A stretch of DNA of 64,000 nt from Podarcis raffonei (lineage: Eukaryota; Chordata; Lepidosauria; Squamata; Lacertidae): the NCBI RefSeq assembly GCF_027172205.1, contig NC_070614.1, positions 33,532,001 to 33,596,000 of the forward strand, written 5' to 3'. Shown here piece by piece: positions 1 through 12,500 of this stretch (position 1 is its first letter; each line of letters starts with the position of its first letter). The translations under genes were made by a program, and so were the position numbers. The notes under the pieces are model-generated. The model was not told the origin of the DNA. It was given only the letters and a program-made list of their open reading frames with translations, and made no database searches.

Positions 1-226
1 TTATGGTGGTTTAATTTATTGATGTTAATTCATTTTGTAAATACTTTTATTGTTTTATCCTTCTTATCAACAACTTTGAATATTTGTTTTTACAATCAAG
101 TGGTGTAAAACTTTTCTGAAATAAAATAAAATGTTTTTTTGACTATTAGGTGGTCTACTTTGAATAAAATATAAAAAGAAAAACCATTTGGAATTAATTC
201 TGAACTGCTGTCCCCCCCCCCCTCAG

Positions 227-3200
227 ATTGCCAGTTGTGTATTAGCTCCAGTGATGAGACTTGGACCCCAGTTTCCTTCTTTCTATCGGATGGTCCCCAA
301 TGAAGCATATCAATATAAAGGGATTGTCTACCTACTTCTGCATTTCCACTGGATCTGGGTAGGGATTGTTGCATCAGGTGATGACAATGGGGAAAATTTT
401 GTGCAAACTTTGATGCCAATGCTTTCACAACATGGTATCTGTACAGCCTTCATTGAAAAAACACCCTCCATATCTCAAACCACAGAGAACTTGGGTTCAT
501 TAGGACTATTCCGGGCCAAGTCATTTTCTATGACCATCTCAAATATCAAAGTATTGGTTGTATGTGCAGAACCACAGACCACGACGGCTTTAATATGGAT
601 GATATATTTCTTTTCATTATTAGAAGGTGCCACTGAAACATCTATGGGTAAAGTGTGGATTATGACTGCCCACTGGGATTTCTCATTAGAAACTATGCAC
701 AGGGCTTCCGATATCCAAGTCTTTGATGGTGCCTTGTCTTTTGTAATATACTCCAAGGAAGTTCTGGGGTTTACACAATTTCTGCAGAACCTACATCCTG
801 ATTCCGACAAAGGAGATGGTTTTATCAGAATCTTCTGGCAACAGGCATTCAACTGCTTACTACCTGATTCTAATGAGCACAGGGAAGAGGCTGTTTCTTG
901 TACTGGACAAGAGAGTCTCAAGAGCCTCCCTGGAACTTTGTTTGAAATGAGCATGACAGGCCAAAGTTACAGCATCTATAATGCAGCCCAGGCCATAGCA
1001 TATACCTTACACAGGTTAAATCTATTCAGGATAAAACATGGAGCAATGGTCAATGGAAGACTAGATCCTCAAAATTTGCAACCTTGGCAGGTGAGATTGG
1101 ACTTTCAAAGCCACCTTCTTGCCATGACTTTTCTGATATTTGCACAGTGCTTCAATAGAACAAAATTTCATAGACAATCCATCTTCCCTAGAGTTATCCT
1201 CCTTTTGTTAGCATACACATACAAGTATTATCCTGTTACCATTCCTTGGTACACTGGCTTGTAAATAGCCCTCTGCACTGATTACAAGAGAAATTAGCAA
1301 TTCAACATCCAGACTGGCCAAAGAAGTATAATTTGTATAAAACAGAAGATCAGACACCACCCTTTCTGCAGTAAACTTTGATTTTACCAGTTCTGTAGAA
1401 AAACAGAGGTGAGATACAGATGGAGGTGGGATATTAGACTGCTGCTGTTTGAGGAAAGCAGTGGGGTTTAAGAAATCTGACAGGCTGCTGTGGAAACCCA
1501 AGCAAGATTGGGTACCTTCTGATGTATGTGAAATGGTTTTGACAATTAAGACAATAATCACGGGAAAATAAAAATAAATAAAGAGCTAATGCCATGGCTG
1601 AAGCATTTATTGCCAGCTTTTTCAGGGTGGACAGAAAGAATTGTGAGGAATTTCCAGGGATGGATTCAAATTGTCATACAGCTAAGATTAGTGTTATATA
1701 CCAGGATCCTTGGAGAGACTCAGTGTAAATTAAGAGCATAATAATAATTCCTTTATGTATCAATTTTCTATACTGCCCCTCATCCAAGGATCACAGGGAG
1801 GTTTATAATATAAAAACACAAAAATAAACAGCATAATAACAAATAAATAAAATATCCCTCTCACAATTTCAAAGGCCATAGGTTCCTGTGGGTTGGAACC
1901 AAGAGCCATCTACCCTAGTGTTCTGTTGAAATAGTCGGCAGATACCTATGGAAGTCGACAAACAGGACTTCAGCAGGACGTAACACTCTTCCATTTGCTG
2001 ACCAAGATGCTGACACTCAACAGCAGCATTCTTGCAATATACAACCATTGTGAATAAAAGCCAATGGGAGCCCATAGATTTATCTAATCATGACTTAAAG
2101 CTGACGATGTTTCTTTCTTTTCATGATTCTTTGACTATCACCACTGAGTAGGACTCAGAGGATTTTCTGCTAAGACAAAGTTGGATAGCCAAAATAGGAA
2201 AATATGTTTTCCACTTTCATCTTTTTGCAAAACTTATGTTTAATTCTTTCAATTTAGCTTAACCTTTTCCTGAAAAGCATCTCGTTTAACAACAGTGTGG
2301 GTGATACCGTTTCTTTTGATGAGAATGGTGAATTAGCATCTGGATACGATATTGTAAATTGGATGATTTCCCCAAATCACTCCTTTTTCAAGGTGAAAGT
2401 AGGAATGATGGACCCATGGGCATCACCAGGCCAAGAATTTAGAGTGAACGAGAAGGCCATCACATGGCACAGTGCATTTAATCAGGTGAGATTACATACC
2501 TACATATAAATGTCTACGCTCCACTAGTTCTGAGAAACTTGGGTGCTCATGTATAGAAGCCGCGACCCATAATCTCAGATGCTTGTCCTAGTGTATGAAT
2601 GGAGGGTGTGGAGCAGAGATCTGTGTTATTACGCATGGGACCAGAAACAGCCCCTTAAATTTCAAAATAAACCCACCATTCAACAGTCTGTCCATTCCTA
2701 TTTCCCCAGTGGAAGAAGACCAGTTTTGAACTTGTTGCTAAAGACATCTTAAACATTTAGATTACCATCAAGGGAATGATTCATTTGACTCCTAGTTTTG
2801 ATTTCATACTGATCCCCCCTTCTTCATTTAACAACATTGGGAAATGTTTTCAAACCGGGAATCTATGCATAGCCCTCTTGAGATCTATGGGACATCCTTG
2901 GCTGTTTACTTCACAAAACAATTTAGTAAAAATAATTTACAGGACAAATGAGACAAAATAATTCTCTTTTTATGAATAGGCGCTGCCCCTTGCCAGGTGT
3001 AATGACCACTGCTATCCTGGCTACAGCAGAAAAAAGAAAGAGGGAAAGCCATTTTGTTGCTATGATTGTGCTCCATGTCCAGAAGGGATGATTTCAGACA
3101 AAAATGGTAGGAGATGTATTGCCACCATTTTCCACAGCAACAGCTCAGTTCACCAACACATATTGCACAACTCCAAAAATTAGTTTAATTTATTTGCTTG

Positions 3201-4112
3201 TTTATTTCAGACATGATTACTTGCTTCAAGTGCCCAGAAGATCGCTTTCCAAACAAGGAACAAGATCAATGCATCCCTAGGCTCCTGAATTTCCTCTCTT
3301 TTTCAGAGCCTTTCGGTATCACTTTATCTCTCTTGGCTCTGTCTTTTTCTTTGATCACTGCTTTTGTGCTCAGAGTCTTCACTAAGTATCAAGACACTCC
3401 CATTGTCAAGGCCAACAATCGGGACCTCACCTATGCTCTGCTCATCTGCCTATTGTTCTGCTTCCTCTGCTGCTTCCTATTCCTTGGCTGGCCTCACACA
3501 GTGACCTGCTATTTAAGACAAACAGTTTTTGGAGTCATCTTCACCGTGGCTCTTTCAAGCATATTGGCAAAAACTATCACTGTGGTTTTAGCATTTGCAG
3601 TCACCAAACCAGGAACCAAGATGTTGAAATGGGTTGGGAAACAAATTTCCCACTTCATTCTCTTTGGTTGCTCCTTTGTTCAAGTCTGTATTTGTACTGT
3701 ATGGCTAAGTACTGCTCCTCCCTTCCCAAATTTTGATATGCACTGCCTGGCAGAAGAAATAATAGCAGAATGCAATGAAGGTTCAGTTTTTATGTTCTAC
3801 TGTGTTTTGGGGTACTTGGGATTTCTGGCCATGGTCAGCTTCACTGTGGCATTTCTGGCCAGGAAGTTGCCAGACAGCTTCAATGAGGCCAAGTTCATCA
3901 CTTTCAGCATGTTGGTGTTTTGTAGCGTTTGGTTGTCCTTTGTGCCCTCTTACCTGAGCACAAAGGGGAAATACATGGTGGCTGTGGAGATCTTCTGTAT
4001 CTTGGCCTCCAGTGCTGGGTTGCTGGGTTGCATATTTGCCCCTAAATGCTACATAATTATTCTGAGGCCTAATCTGAACACAAAGGACCAGTTAACTTGG
4101 AGAAAATATTAA
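227..4112 (+). CDS. Vomeronasal type-2 receptor g1 (class I), exons 3-6; 5' exons outside window
   Basis: Class C chemosensory GPCR of the V2R family. Exons with AG/GT borders: 227-1090 (864 nt, ligand-binding domain), 2258-2485, 2980-3106 and 3211-4112 (stop TAA). Exon 3 has the V2R hallmark around '[16 protein letters not shown]' and ends in 'LQPWQ'. Exon 5 encodes the cysteine-rich [16 protein letters not shown] segment. Exon 6 starts '[20 protein letters not shown]', holds seven hydrophobic segments, carries the conserved '[15 protein letters not shown]' and 'PKCYIII' motifs, and ends 'TWRKY'. Exons 1 and 2 must lie before base 1, by comparison with g4 and g7. All four visible exons are open. 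The visible protein looks identical to that part of g7. Both share 'PGTKM' and 'FCILASS' where g4 has 'PGSRM' and 'FSILASS'. Confidence 0.93.
1741..1860. repeat. Unclassified interspersed repeat fragment in g1 intron 3
   Basis: AT-rich segment containing 'ctatactgcccctcatcc' and 'cagggaggtttataatat', a wording that resembles interspersed repeats common in lizards. It is shared by triad B (about 33369-33480) and triad C (about 50137-50256), so it predates the triplication. The family was not recognised. The rest of intron 3 (1091-2257) shows nothing else identifiable. Confidence 0.4.
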
Positions 4113-4240
4113 GAATCTAATCATTTTTAAATTCTATATGATCTTAAAATGGTGGTATTTATTAAAGAAAATAATTATACTAAAATATATAACTTACTCC
4201 TTTGTTTTTCCAAATATTGTTTACCTCTCACTTAGCCAAG

Positions 4241-4298
4241 GCCTTGATAGCTCAGTTGGTTAGAATGTGGTGCTGATAACTCCTTGATTCTATGATTC
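4241..4298 (+). repeat. tRNA-Ile-like SINE head with CR1-type tail, deleted
   Basis: 'gatagctcagttggttagaa' followed by 'tggtgctgataac' matches the 5' half of a tRNA-Ile (D-arm and anticodon region). It passes straight into 'ttctatgattc', the end typical of CR1-tailed SINEs. The T-arm and acceptor 3' half are missing, so it is not a working tRNA gene. Copies sit at the same place in triad B (35861-35918) and triad C (52637-52694). Confidence 0.6.
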
Positions 4299-5021
4299 AG
4301 TGCTTTCCTTATTTTCCTGTTTATTTGAGCTTCTGAAATTGTATTTGTCGTGCAAGATTCATCTATAAGGAGAGTAGAGGTTCCCCCATTGATTAGTCAT
4401 TTATGTGACTTCCACTGAGGCAAAACATCATTTATCCACTCTACTAGCTATGATAGCTGAATTTTGTAGAAATGTGATGGCCTTGTATTGTATTTGCAAA
4501 CCATGAGGGTAAGAATATGGGACTGCCACATGCCCGAAAATTATTTTGGAAGGGCCTACTTCTGCCATGGTTATAGTGAATAAAAGTGAACCTGTCAGAA
4601 AGTAAATGTACTGTGACACAGGCTTTTCATGTCTTCTGCTGATAACATAACTGGTTTCTGACTGTTCTTTTTGGAGAAGCTCTTCTCTAGCTGCCCTCCC
4701 ACCTCCCATTTCCCACATTTTCTGCTGAGCCAGAAACCAGCAGAAGCATGCTAGGTTTGATAATGAAGTACAGGGGATGTGGACAATGAGTATAAAAATC
4801 TCAATTCCCCACAGAGGGACTGAATATGTCATCTTAGAAACATACAATAGAACTAAAGTGTCGTTTAAGCCTGTGCCAATAAAGTAACCCTAATACTACA
4901 ACATTCCAGATCAGTGGCCATCCAACCTCTGCTTTAAAATAATAATTATAATGAAAATTATCCTACTAACTTCCAGAGAGATCTGCAAAGCATAATATCT
5001 TTTGCCCCAGTGGATTTCTTC

Positions 5022-5095
5022 CACAGGGCAATACTCTAGAGAGATAATGCTGAACCGTGTAATCATCACATATTACTGTGATTCATCTTCTACCT
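5022..5095 (+). promoter_or_regulatory. Conserved upstream block of g2 (candidate V2R promoter element)
   Basis: About 250-320 bp before the ATG of g2. The core reads 'tgtaatcatcaca' then 'ctgtgattcatcttc'. The same block appears before the class I and class III genes, whose flanks are otherwise quite different. ATTA/TAAT-type homeodomain sites and a TGATT(C/T)AT core are visible. Function is inferred from conservation and position only. Confidence 0.5.
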
Positions 5096-5342
5096 TGTAA
5101 AACTCCTCATGAATTTGTCCGGGGTTAGAAAGACAATGACAAACACAGGGTAAAGACTAAATCAATATATATACCTATATGTAATCAGAGCTGAGAGGAG
5201 GTATTTCACACAGCAATGTTTACCCCAGATTGAACTATAGTGGTTTCCCCTCATTAAAAAAATCTGGAGCCACTGAGGGTGAAACTGGATTTTAAACAGA
5301 GAAAGGAGAATTCTAGGCCAGTATTTGTCCTTCGGGGAAGCA

Positions 5343-8300
5343 ATGTTCTTGAGACAGCTCTTCCTCTTTATGTTGTTGCAAATGCCTTCAGCTGAAGGAA
5401 AGAAAAACATTGCTGCATGTGCCATAATTGATCCTTTCCAGGCTCCATATGAGTATCTTCAGGGGGGAGACCTAATCATTGGAGGGATGTCGTCTCAGCT
5501 TATATTTTTAACTGATGAATTACATTTAATGAAAAACCCATTATAAAATTTGTAGATCAACTTATGTAAGTATACCCCCTGGTACATATACTTGGTTAGA
5601 GAATATTTATTTGAAAGCGTCATGCAAGTTCTGTTTTGTTCAAAAAGTTTACATGTGGTTTTTAAAAATATATTTGTTAGCAATGCATAAATAACGTCTA
5701 TAACGCAGTACATTTTGCATAATGTTTTGTGGACAAAACATATTTTCCTCCTTTTGATCTTCCTCCAGTGTCCTGCTGTTGTTGCAAGAATGGAGGGAGG
5801 GACATTGCCATTTCTCCCAAAGAGCAGGCACATTCTTTTCTCAGAATTTCTCAACAACCTAGAACCCACCCATTAGGCAGGATTCATATTTCAAGTACCA
5901 ACAGAGAATGCAAATGTAGAAACCCCATCCCCAAAAAGGGAGTCTGTTTTCTTTTTAGTAGCTCAGGTATTGATCTGAATCTTGAAAAGTACAGAAAGCT
6001 GAAAAGAAATGGGAAAGACTGTTGCTTTTCCAAGTACCTAATTCAGTTCGATGCACTTTCAGGGCATGTTGTAACTATTCTCACCAACCCCTAATGCAAA
6101 TAAATGTTTACATGGAAGGCCAGAGTCTTTTTGCACATCATGGGAGGACTTCAAGAGCAGTCCTGTATTGGTGACCCATGTAAAATAGGGCGTAACTATG
6201 TGCTCCTCCCCACTGCTGTCCCATTCCTGCACAAGGTCCCTCAATGTTGTGGCTACTCCTCCAGCTGGCAAAAATGATGCACCACCAGCACCTCTTCTTC
6301 AACACATACATATATAGAATTATATTATGATGATAAACAATTCCTTTAGTTTGTCCCCCTTGTTTTCTGTGAGTTTAAAAATGTGTAATATCCAATCATA
6401 AAATATATTTTCAGCTATACTGATATCTTTCTCACAGAAATATGTATGAAGATGGATTGCAAATCTGTTGTACAAATGATATCAATTTTACTTTAGAACA
6501 ATATCCAAGAAATACCAGAATGTCCTCTCCTTGGTATTTGCTGTGAAGGTGATAAATGAGAACCCTCAGATCCTACCAAACATCAGCCTGGGATTTCACA
6601 TCTATGACAGCTATGAAAATGCAAGGATAACTCACCAAAACACCCTGAATCTTCTCTCTGCCACAGAAAACATTATTTCTAACTTCAGATGTGACAGTCA
6701 GAAGAATCTGATAGCTGTTATTGGAGGATTAAAGCCTGACACCTCTGTTCACATGGCTACTATCTTAGGCATCTATAAGATGCCACAGGTACAGTGAATT
6801 CATGGACCATAAAGCTTTTGCAGCTCTGATTCCATATTACCCTCCTTCCATATAATCATGCTTTTATTTCTCTTTAATTATTCTCATTTGCTATCTCCAT
6901 TTTGTTTTCATTATGCTGTCTAGCTGATTTCTTTCAGGTGAGTTGCATACTAGCCCGGTAAAAAAATCCACTACAGCCTGATGTGATTTTCTTGCTAAGC
7001 ATTCCTGCAATCAAATAATTTAAGTCTACGGGGATTAGCCTTCTGCAGTTGGGGCAGATAGACCAGAAGATTTGTCATGGGTATGGTCTGGCCCAGTCCT
7101 GTTCAGTGAGTTTCAGCCTAATAGTTTAAAGATGTTGGCAAGGTGCTTAGACTGGTGTAGCAAAGCATCTGTTCTCTTGTCTATGTTCTTTTATTAAATC
7201 TGGCAGGGAGAGAAAATGAATGGGACAGGTAGGTGCTTAATGTTTTGTTGGGAGAGGAAGTAGTCCAGGGAACAGCAGGAAGACAACTGAAAACAGAAAA
7301 GGTCCCTTGTTGTTGACCTAACAACAAGCCAGTTTCAATTGTACCCTTCCTTGGGAATTTTCTTGAGTGAGTGTTTGCAGACCAGATCCAGACACATATA
7401 GATAAATCCTACGTACATTTTAAAAACTCTGACACCAAGAAAACATGGGCGATTTTTTTTACCCACTAGGTTTTACTCAAACATGAAGGAGACATTATAA
7501 ACAAAATTACTTGAAATCATTTGGTAACCTACTAAGAAATTGACAATGCAATTCACTAAGCCTAATCCAAAAGCCAACAAACATGTTCTCATCAATGAAC
7601 ACAGAACTTCATGCTATTGGAGCTCATGTTCTTCCAATACACTTAAGAATTTATTATCTCTAGGAAATGGGTTCAATGAAATAAATAATTATAGTAATGT
7701 ATAATTTCTGCTCATCATGGTTCAATTTTCACCTGCCCTTTTCCAGATTTCCAGCTGTGTATTAGCTCCAGCAATGAACATTCAGTTACAGTTTCCTTCC
7801 TTCTACCGGATGGTTCCCAATGAAGTACATCAGTATAAAGGAATTGTGCATCTCCTTCAGTATTTCCAGTGGATATGGGTGGGGATTGTTGCCTCAGATA
7901 ATGACAACGGAGAGAAGTTCATGCAGACCTTAATACCAATGCTCTCCAAGCATGGAATCTGTACAGCCTTCAAGGAAAAAACACCATCCATATCTAATGC
8001 ACTAGAGAATTTCAGTTCATTAGAACTCATCCGGGCCAAGTCCTCTGTGATAGTAACACATGTAAAAGTACTAGTGGCATGTGCAGATACTCAGACTATG
8101 ACATTTTTGCTATTGATGATATATTACTTTTCATTATTAGAAGATATCGCACAAATGTCTATGGGCAAAGTGTGGATTTTGACAGCTGAATGGGATTTCT
8201 CATTTGAAACAAGGCTTAGAGGTATGGATATCCAACTGTTTAATGGTGCCTTGTCTTTTGCAATTCACTCAAATGAAGTACTGGGCTTTACAAAATTCCT

Positions 8301-9501
8301 GCAGAACCTACATCCTAACTCTGCCAAAGGAGATGGTTTTATCAGGAACTTCTGGCAACAGGCTTTCAACTGCTTATTTTCTGATTCAAATGAGCCAATG
8401 GACAATACTGATACCTGCACTGGACAAGAGAAACTGGAGAGCCTCCCTGGTGCTCTTTTTGAAATGAGCATGACAAGTCACAGTTACAGCATCTATAATG
8501 CAGTCCAGACCATAGCACACAGTTTACATAGTATATACTCATTCAGGCCAAAACACGGAGTAGAAAGAAAGAGACTTAATCATCGAAATCTGCAGCCCTG
8601 GCAGGTAAGATTCCACATTTCTCCACAAATTTGCTTTCATGTCTAATCTTAAATGAGATTCAAGTCAGTTCACTGAGTATACCACTAGAAGAAAATTTGC
8701 ATATGCTATTCACTTTACCTTCAATACTTCTACATAAGATGTACTCATCAGGACATACCACAAGCAAAGACACATAGTCTTAACCTGGATGTTCAAAATC
8801 TGCAGCCTTGGCAGGTAAGAGTTCACATCCATGACACCCCTCTTTGTGTGGCTTTTCTAATAGGAGATAACATACAATCCATTGAATACATCAGCAGAGA
8901 AAGAATTTGGCCTCTTATTAACATAACCATCCTTTTGTGCAGCTTTTGTGGGTTCGAGCCCCATGTTGGGGAAAAGATTCCTGCATTGCAGGAATAAAAT
9001 AGAGAATCCATGTGTCCCATTACAACCCTACAAGTCTATGACTCTATGATTCTAAACACCAGAAGGAACTTTCTCACTGTAAGAGGTGTTTGACAGTGGA
9101 ACAGGCTTCCTCAGAAGGTGATGGACTCTCCTTCCTGGGTGGAATTAAAGCAGAGGTTGGATGGCCATCTTTCATTGATGAGATTCCTGCATGACAGTGT
9201 TGGACTAGATAACCCTCAGGATCCATTCCAACTCTACAATTCTATGATTTGTTGGTGGGCAGACACTCTTTGATTTATAAACAAAATGATCAAGAAACAT
9301 CTAGAAAAAATGGTTATGAATAGGGAGCTATGCAAGGGAAAGCCTTCAAAGGTCCTTATTCCATCCTACATGGTGTGGCCTCAAACAATCTACTTTACCT
9401 AAACCTAAAACTGCATATAATGGAAAACACAAGGCTTTCTGTTCAGTTATCATTCCTTTAAAAGAAGGAAGGAAGGAAGGAAGGAAGGAAGGAAGGAAGG
9501 A

Positions 9502-9538
<37 letters not shown>

Positions 9539-12500
9539 TGAAACACATAATGGAATCTCTTTTAAATTTTTATTGATTTACAAATAAAAGATAAACAAAA
9601 AATAAGAAGAAAATAAAAAAAAAATACACGTTACATATTTCACATCAAAAATTTCACATTTCCATCTCTTATAAGACTTCCTTCAGCTTGTCCGTAAATC
9701 ATTCGTGGTAATAATTAAAATTACGCATTTCCTAGCTTGTATTGACAATATATCTCTCTCTCATAATGGAATCTCATAAAGACTAACCAATGTGGTCCCT
9801 TAGAAGTCTGAAAGTTGCTCTGTTGTTTTGTTCTTTTTCAACATGTTGTAAAATCTGTGCTTGCCTTTTTCAATTTAGCTTCACCCTTTCCTGAAGAATA
9901 TCTCATTTAACAACAGTGCAGGGGACTTTGTGTCTTTTGATGAAAATGGTGAATTAGCAGATGGATTTGATATTATAAACTGGGTTACTTTTCCAAACCA
10001 ATCCTTTTTACGAGTAACAGTAGGGAGAATTAATCCACAAGCAGTGCAAGGCCAAGAGTTCACCGTAAATAAAGAGGCAATCACATGGCACAACATATTT
10101 AATCAGGTGGGACTGAATTATATGTTTAATGCAATGGAGTATACAATTAGAGTAATATAATTGCTATGTTTTTTAAGGAAACCCCCAGAGTTATTGAGGT
10201 GTTGTTGTTGTTTTTTACAAAAACACCAAAAACACACACACAATATTTCGGTGGACTTGTCTAAAATCCAGGACAAAGCACTGTCAAATTCACCCCAGAC
10301 ATCAATTCTGCCTTTGAAATGCAGACATAAGCAGCCCTAAACCTAACATATATAGATTCTAAGATATAAAGAGATATAATAGAAGTGAGGAAACAACAGC
10401 CCATGGGTCAGGATTGTCCTGCCAAAGAGTACAATTTGGCTTGTAAGACCATTTTCCCTTCTCCATGTCCATCTGCCCAGCAGCTGCTATTACTGGTTAT
10501 GTCAGCTATTGGATAGGAGGAAAGGGTTTAATCCTGAGCTGACTGTGCAATCCTGTTCCCAGCGTTGGTGCTCTGTAAGCACTGAGTAGAGTGCTCAGCT
10601 AGAGGAGATGGCTACACAGGCCACCAAAAACATTCCACATAAAATGGCCCAGGAGGACTCCCCTGTGTGAGTGCCTGAGGGCCCTGCTCTTGCCACTTAC
10701 CATCTGGCCTGGGGCGGGGCCTGGGGCCTCATAAGGACTGCGTGCTGCTTGCTGCCTGCTGCCCAGGAGGACTCCCCTGTGTGAGTGCCTGAGGGCCCTG
10801 CTCTTGCCACTTACCATCTGGCCTGGGGCGGGGCCTGGGGCCTCATAAGGACTGCGTGCTGCTTGCTGCCTGCTGCCCAGGAGGACTCCCCTGTGTGAGT
10901 GTCTGATGGGCCCTGCTCTTGCCACTTACCATCTGGCCGGGGGCGGGGCCTGAAGCCTCATAAGGACTGCGTGCTGCTTGCTGCCGCTGCCCAGGAGGAC
11001 TCCCCTGTGTGAGTGCCTGAGGTCCCTGCTCCTTCCTGCCACTTACCATCTGGCCAGGGGCGGGGCCTGAAGCCTCATAAGGACTGCGTGCTGCTTGCTG
11101 CCTGCTGCCCAGGAGGACTCCCCTGAGTGAGTGCCTGAGGGCCCTGCTCCTTCCTGCCACTTACCATCTGGCCAGGGGCGGGGCCTGAAGCCTCATAAGG
11201 ACTGCGTGCTGCTTGCTGCCTGCTGCCCAGGAGGACTCCCCTGTGTGAGTGCCTGAGGGCCCTGCTCTTGCCACTTACCATCTGGCCTGGGGCGGGGCCT
11301 GGGGCCTCATAAGGACTGTGTGCTGCTTGCTGCCGCTGCCCAGGAGGACTCCCCTGTGTGAGTGCCTGAGGGCCCTGCTCCTTCCTGCCACTTACCATCT
11401 GGCCAGGGGCGGGGCCTGAAGCCTCATAAGGACTGCGTGCTGCTTGCTGCCTGCTGCCCAGGAGGACTCCCCTGTGTGAGTGCCTGAGGGCCCTGCTCTT
11501 GCCACTTACCATCTGGCTGGGGGCGGGGCCTGAAGCCTCATAAGGACTGCGTGCTGCTTGCGGCCGCTGCCCAGGAGGACTCCCCTGTTTGAGTCCCTGA
11601 GGGCCCTGCTCTTGCCACTTACCACCTGGCCCAGGGCAGGGCCTGACAGGCCTCACCAGGACAGTTGTTACTGCCAGGGGGGCACAGAGTGTTTTTAGAG
11701 TGGTTTTAAAATGTTTTAAAAAAATTTCTTTTGGATTTTTTGTATGTGGCGGGTGGGGGTGGGATGGATGTTTGGTTGGGCTTGGGGAATTTTTTTATTT
11801 TTATTTTGATGTTTTTGTAATTTTTACATTATTTTTTTTGTTTGTATTGTTTTATTGGTTTTGTTTGTTTGTTTAAGGTGTTATTTTGTTCTTAGGGGGA
11901 GGGGTCAGGGCTGCCGGGGAGTGGGCCCCAGCCCACAAAATGGCTGGGGCATGTTCCACAGGGGGGGATGCACTGGGACAACTGATCTCAGTGATCACGG
12001 GTAGGAGGAGGAGTTACGCTAAGACTAGACCACGTCATTACAGAGGGGGCAGGCTTAGTCGTTGTCTGAGGACTATTCCTGCCTCCGGGTCTGGTCTTGA
12101 CCGGATGGATACTAGAATCAGCAAGGGATACCCACATGACCTGAAGGTGCTGCTGTGCAATGCCAGGTCAATGATTCATAAGACCACTGCCATCCATGAC
12201 TTGATCATGGATGGAGGACTTGACCCGGCATGTGTAACAGAGACTTGGTTGGATGAAGCAGATGGGCCTGTCCTTGCCGCTGCTTGTCCACCAGGTTTCT
12301 CTTACGCACAGCAACCCAGGTCATGTGGGCGGGGAGGGGGGGTTGCAGTGATTTTTAGGAAGTCATTAGTTTGCACCAGGCGTCCTATTGGGAAGACCCA
12401 GTTTTCCGAGTGCATGTTCTGGAAGTTGGGCAATAGGGGCAGTACAGGATTCCTTTTGGTGTACCGACCTCCCCGCTGCACCAAGGATTCCCTGTCCGAG

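Larger units (their letters stand above)
4113..5342. other. Intergenic spacer between g1 and g2
   Basis: No coding exon is seen. It holds a tRNA-derived SINE remnant (4241-4298) and the upstream conserved block of g2 (5022-5095). A minus-strand open frame at 4428-4847 is not conserved at full length in triad B and has no recognisable product. Confidence 0.6.

Noticed and set aside
475-954. 159-codon minus-strand frame opposite exon 3, also at 31932-32411 and 48871-49350
   Set aside because: It mirrors a conserved coding exon; its conservation follows from the sense strand, and no domain is recognisable.
3775-3957. 60-codon + strand frame in exon 6, recurring in every gene
   Set aside because: An alternative frame of the conserved 7TM exon; it recurs because the exon does.
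4241-4298. Possible tRNA-Ile gene
   Set aside because: Only the D-arm and anticodon half match. The T-arm and acceptor 3' half are absent and a CR1-type tail follows, so it is a SINE remnant.
5729-6094. 121-codon + strand frame in g2 intron 1, also in g8 and partly in g5
   Set aside because: Intron sequence with length changes in g5 that break the frame. No signal or domain.
10599-11656. Long proline/arginine-rich open frames on the minus strand
   Set aside because: They are translations of the GC-rich monomer array. They repeat with the unit and have no start, domain or partner of their own.
10648-11690. CRISPR-like array
   Set aside because: Units are head-to-tail without unique spacers, in a vertebrate genome, and belong to the LINE 5' end.
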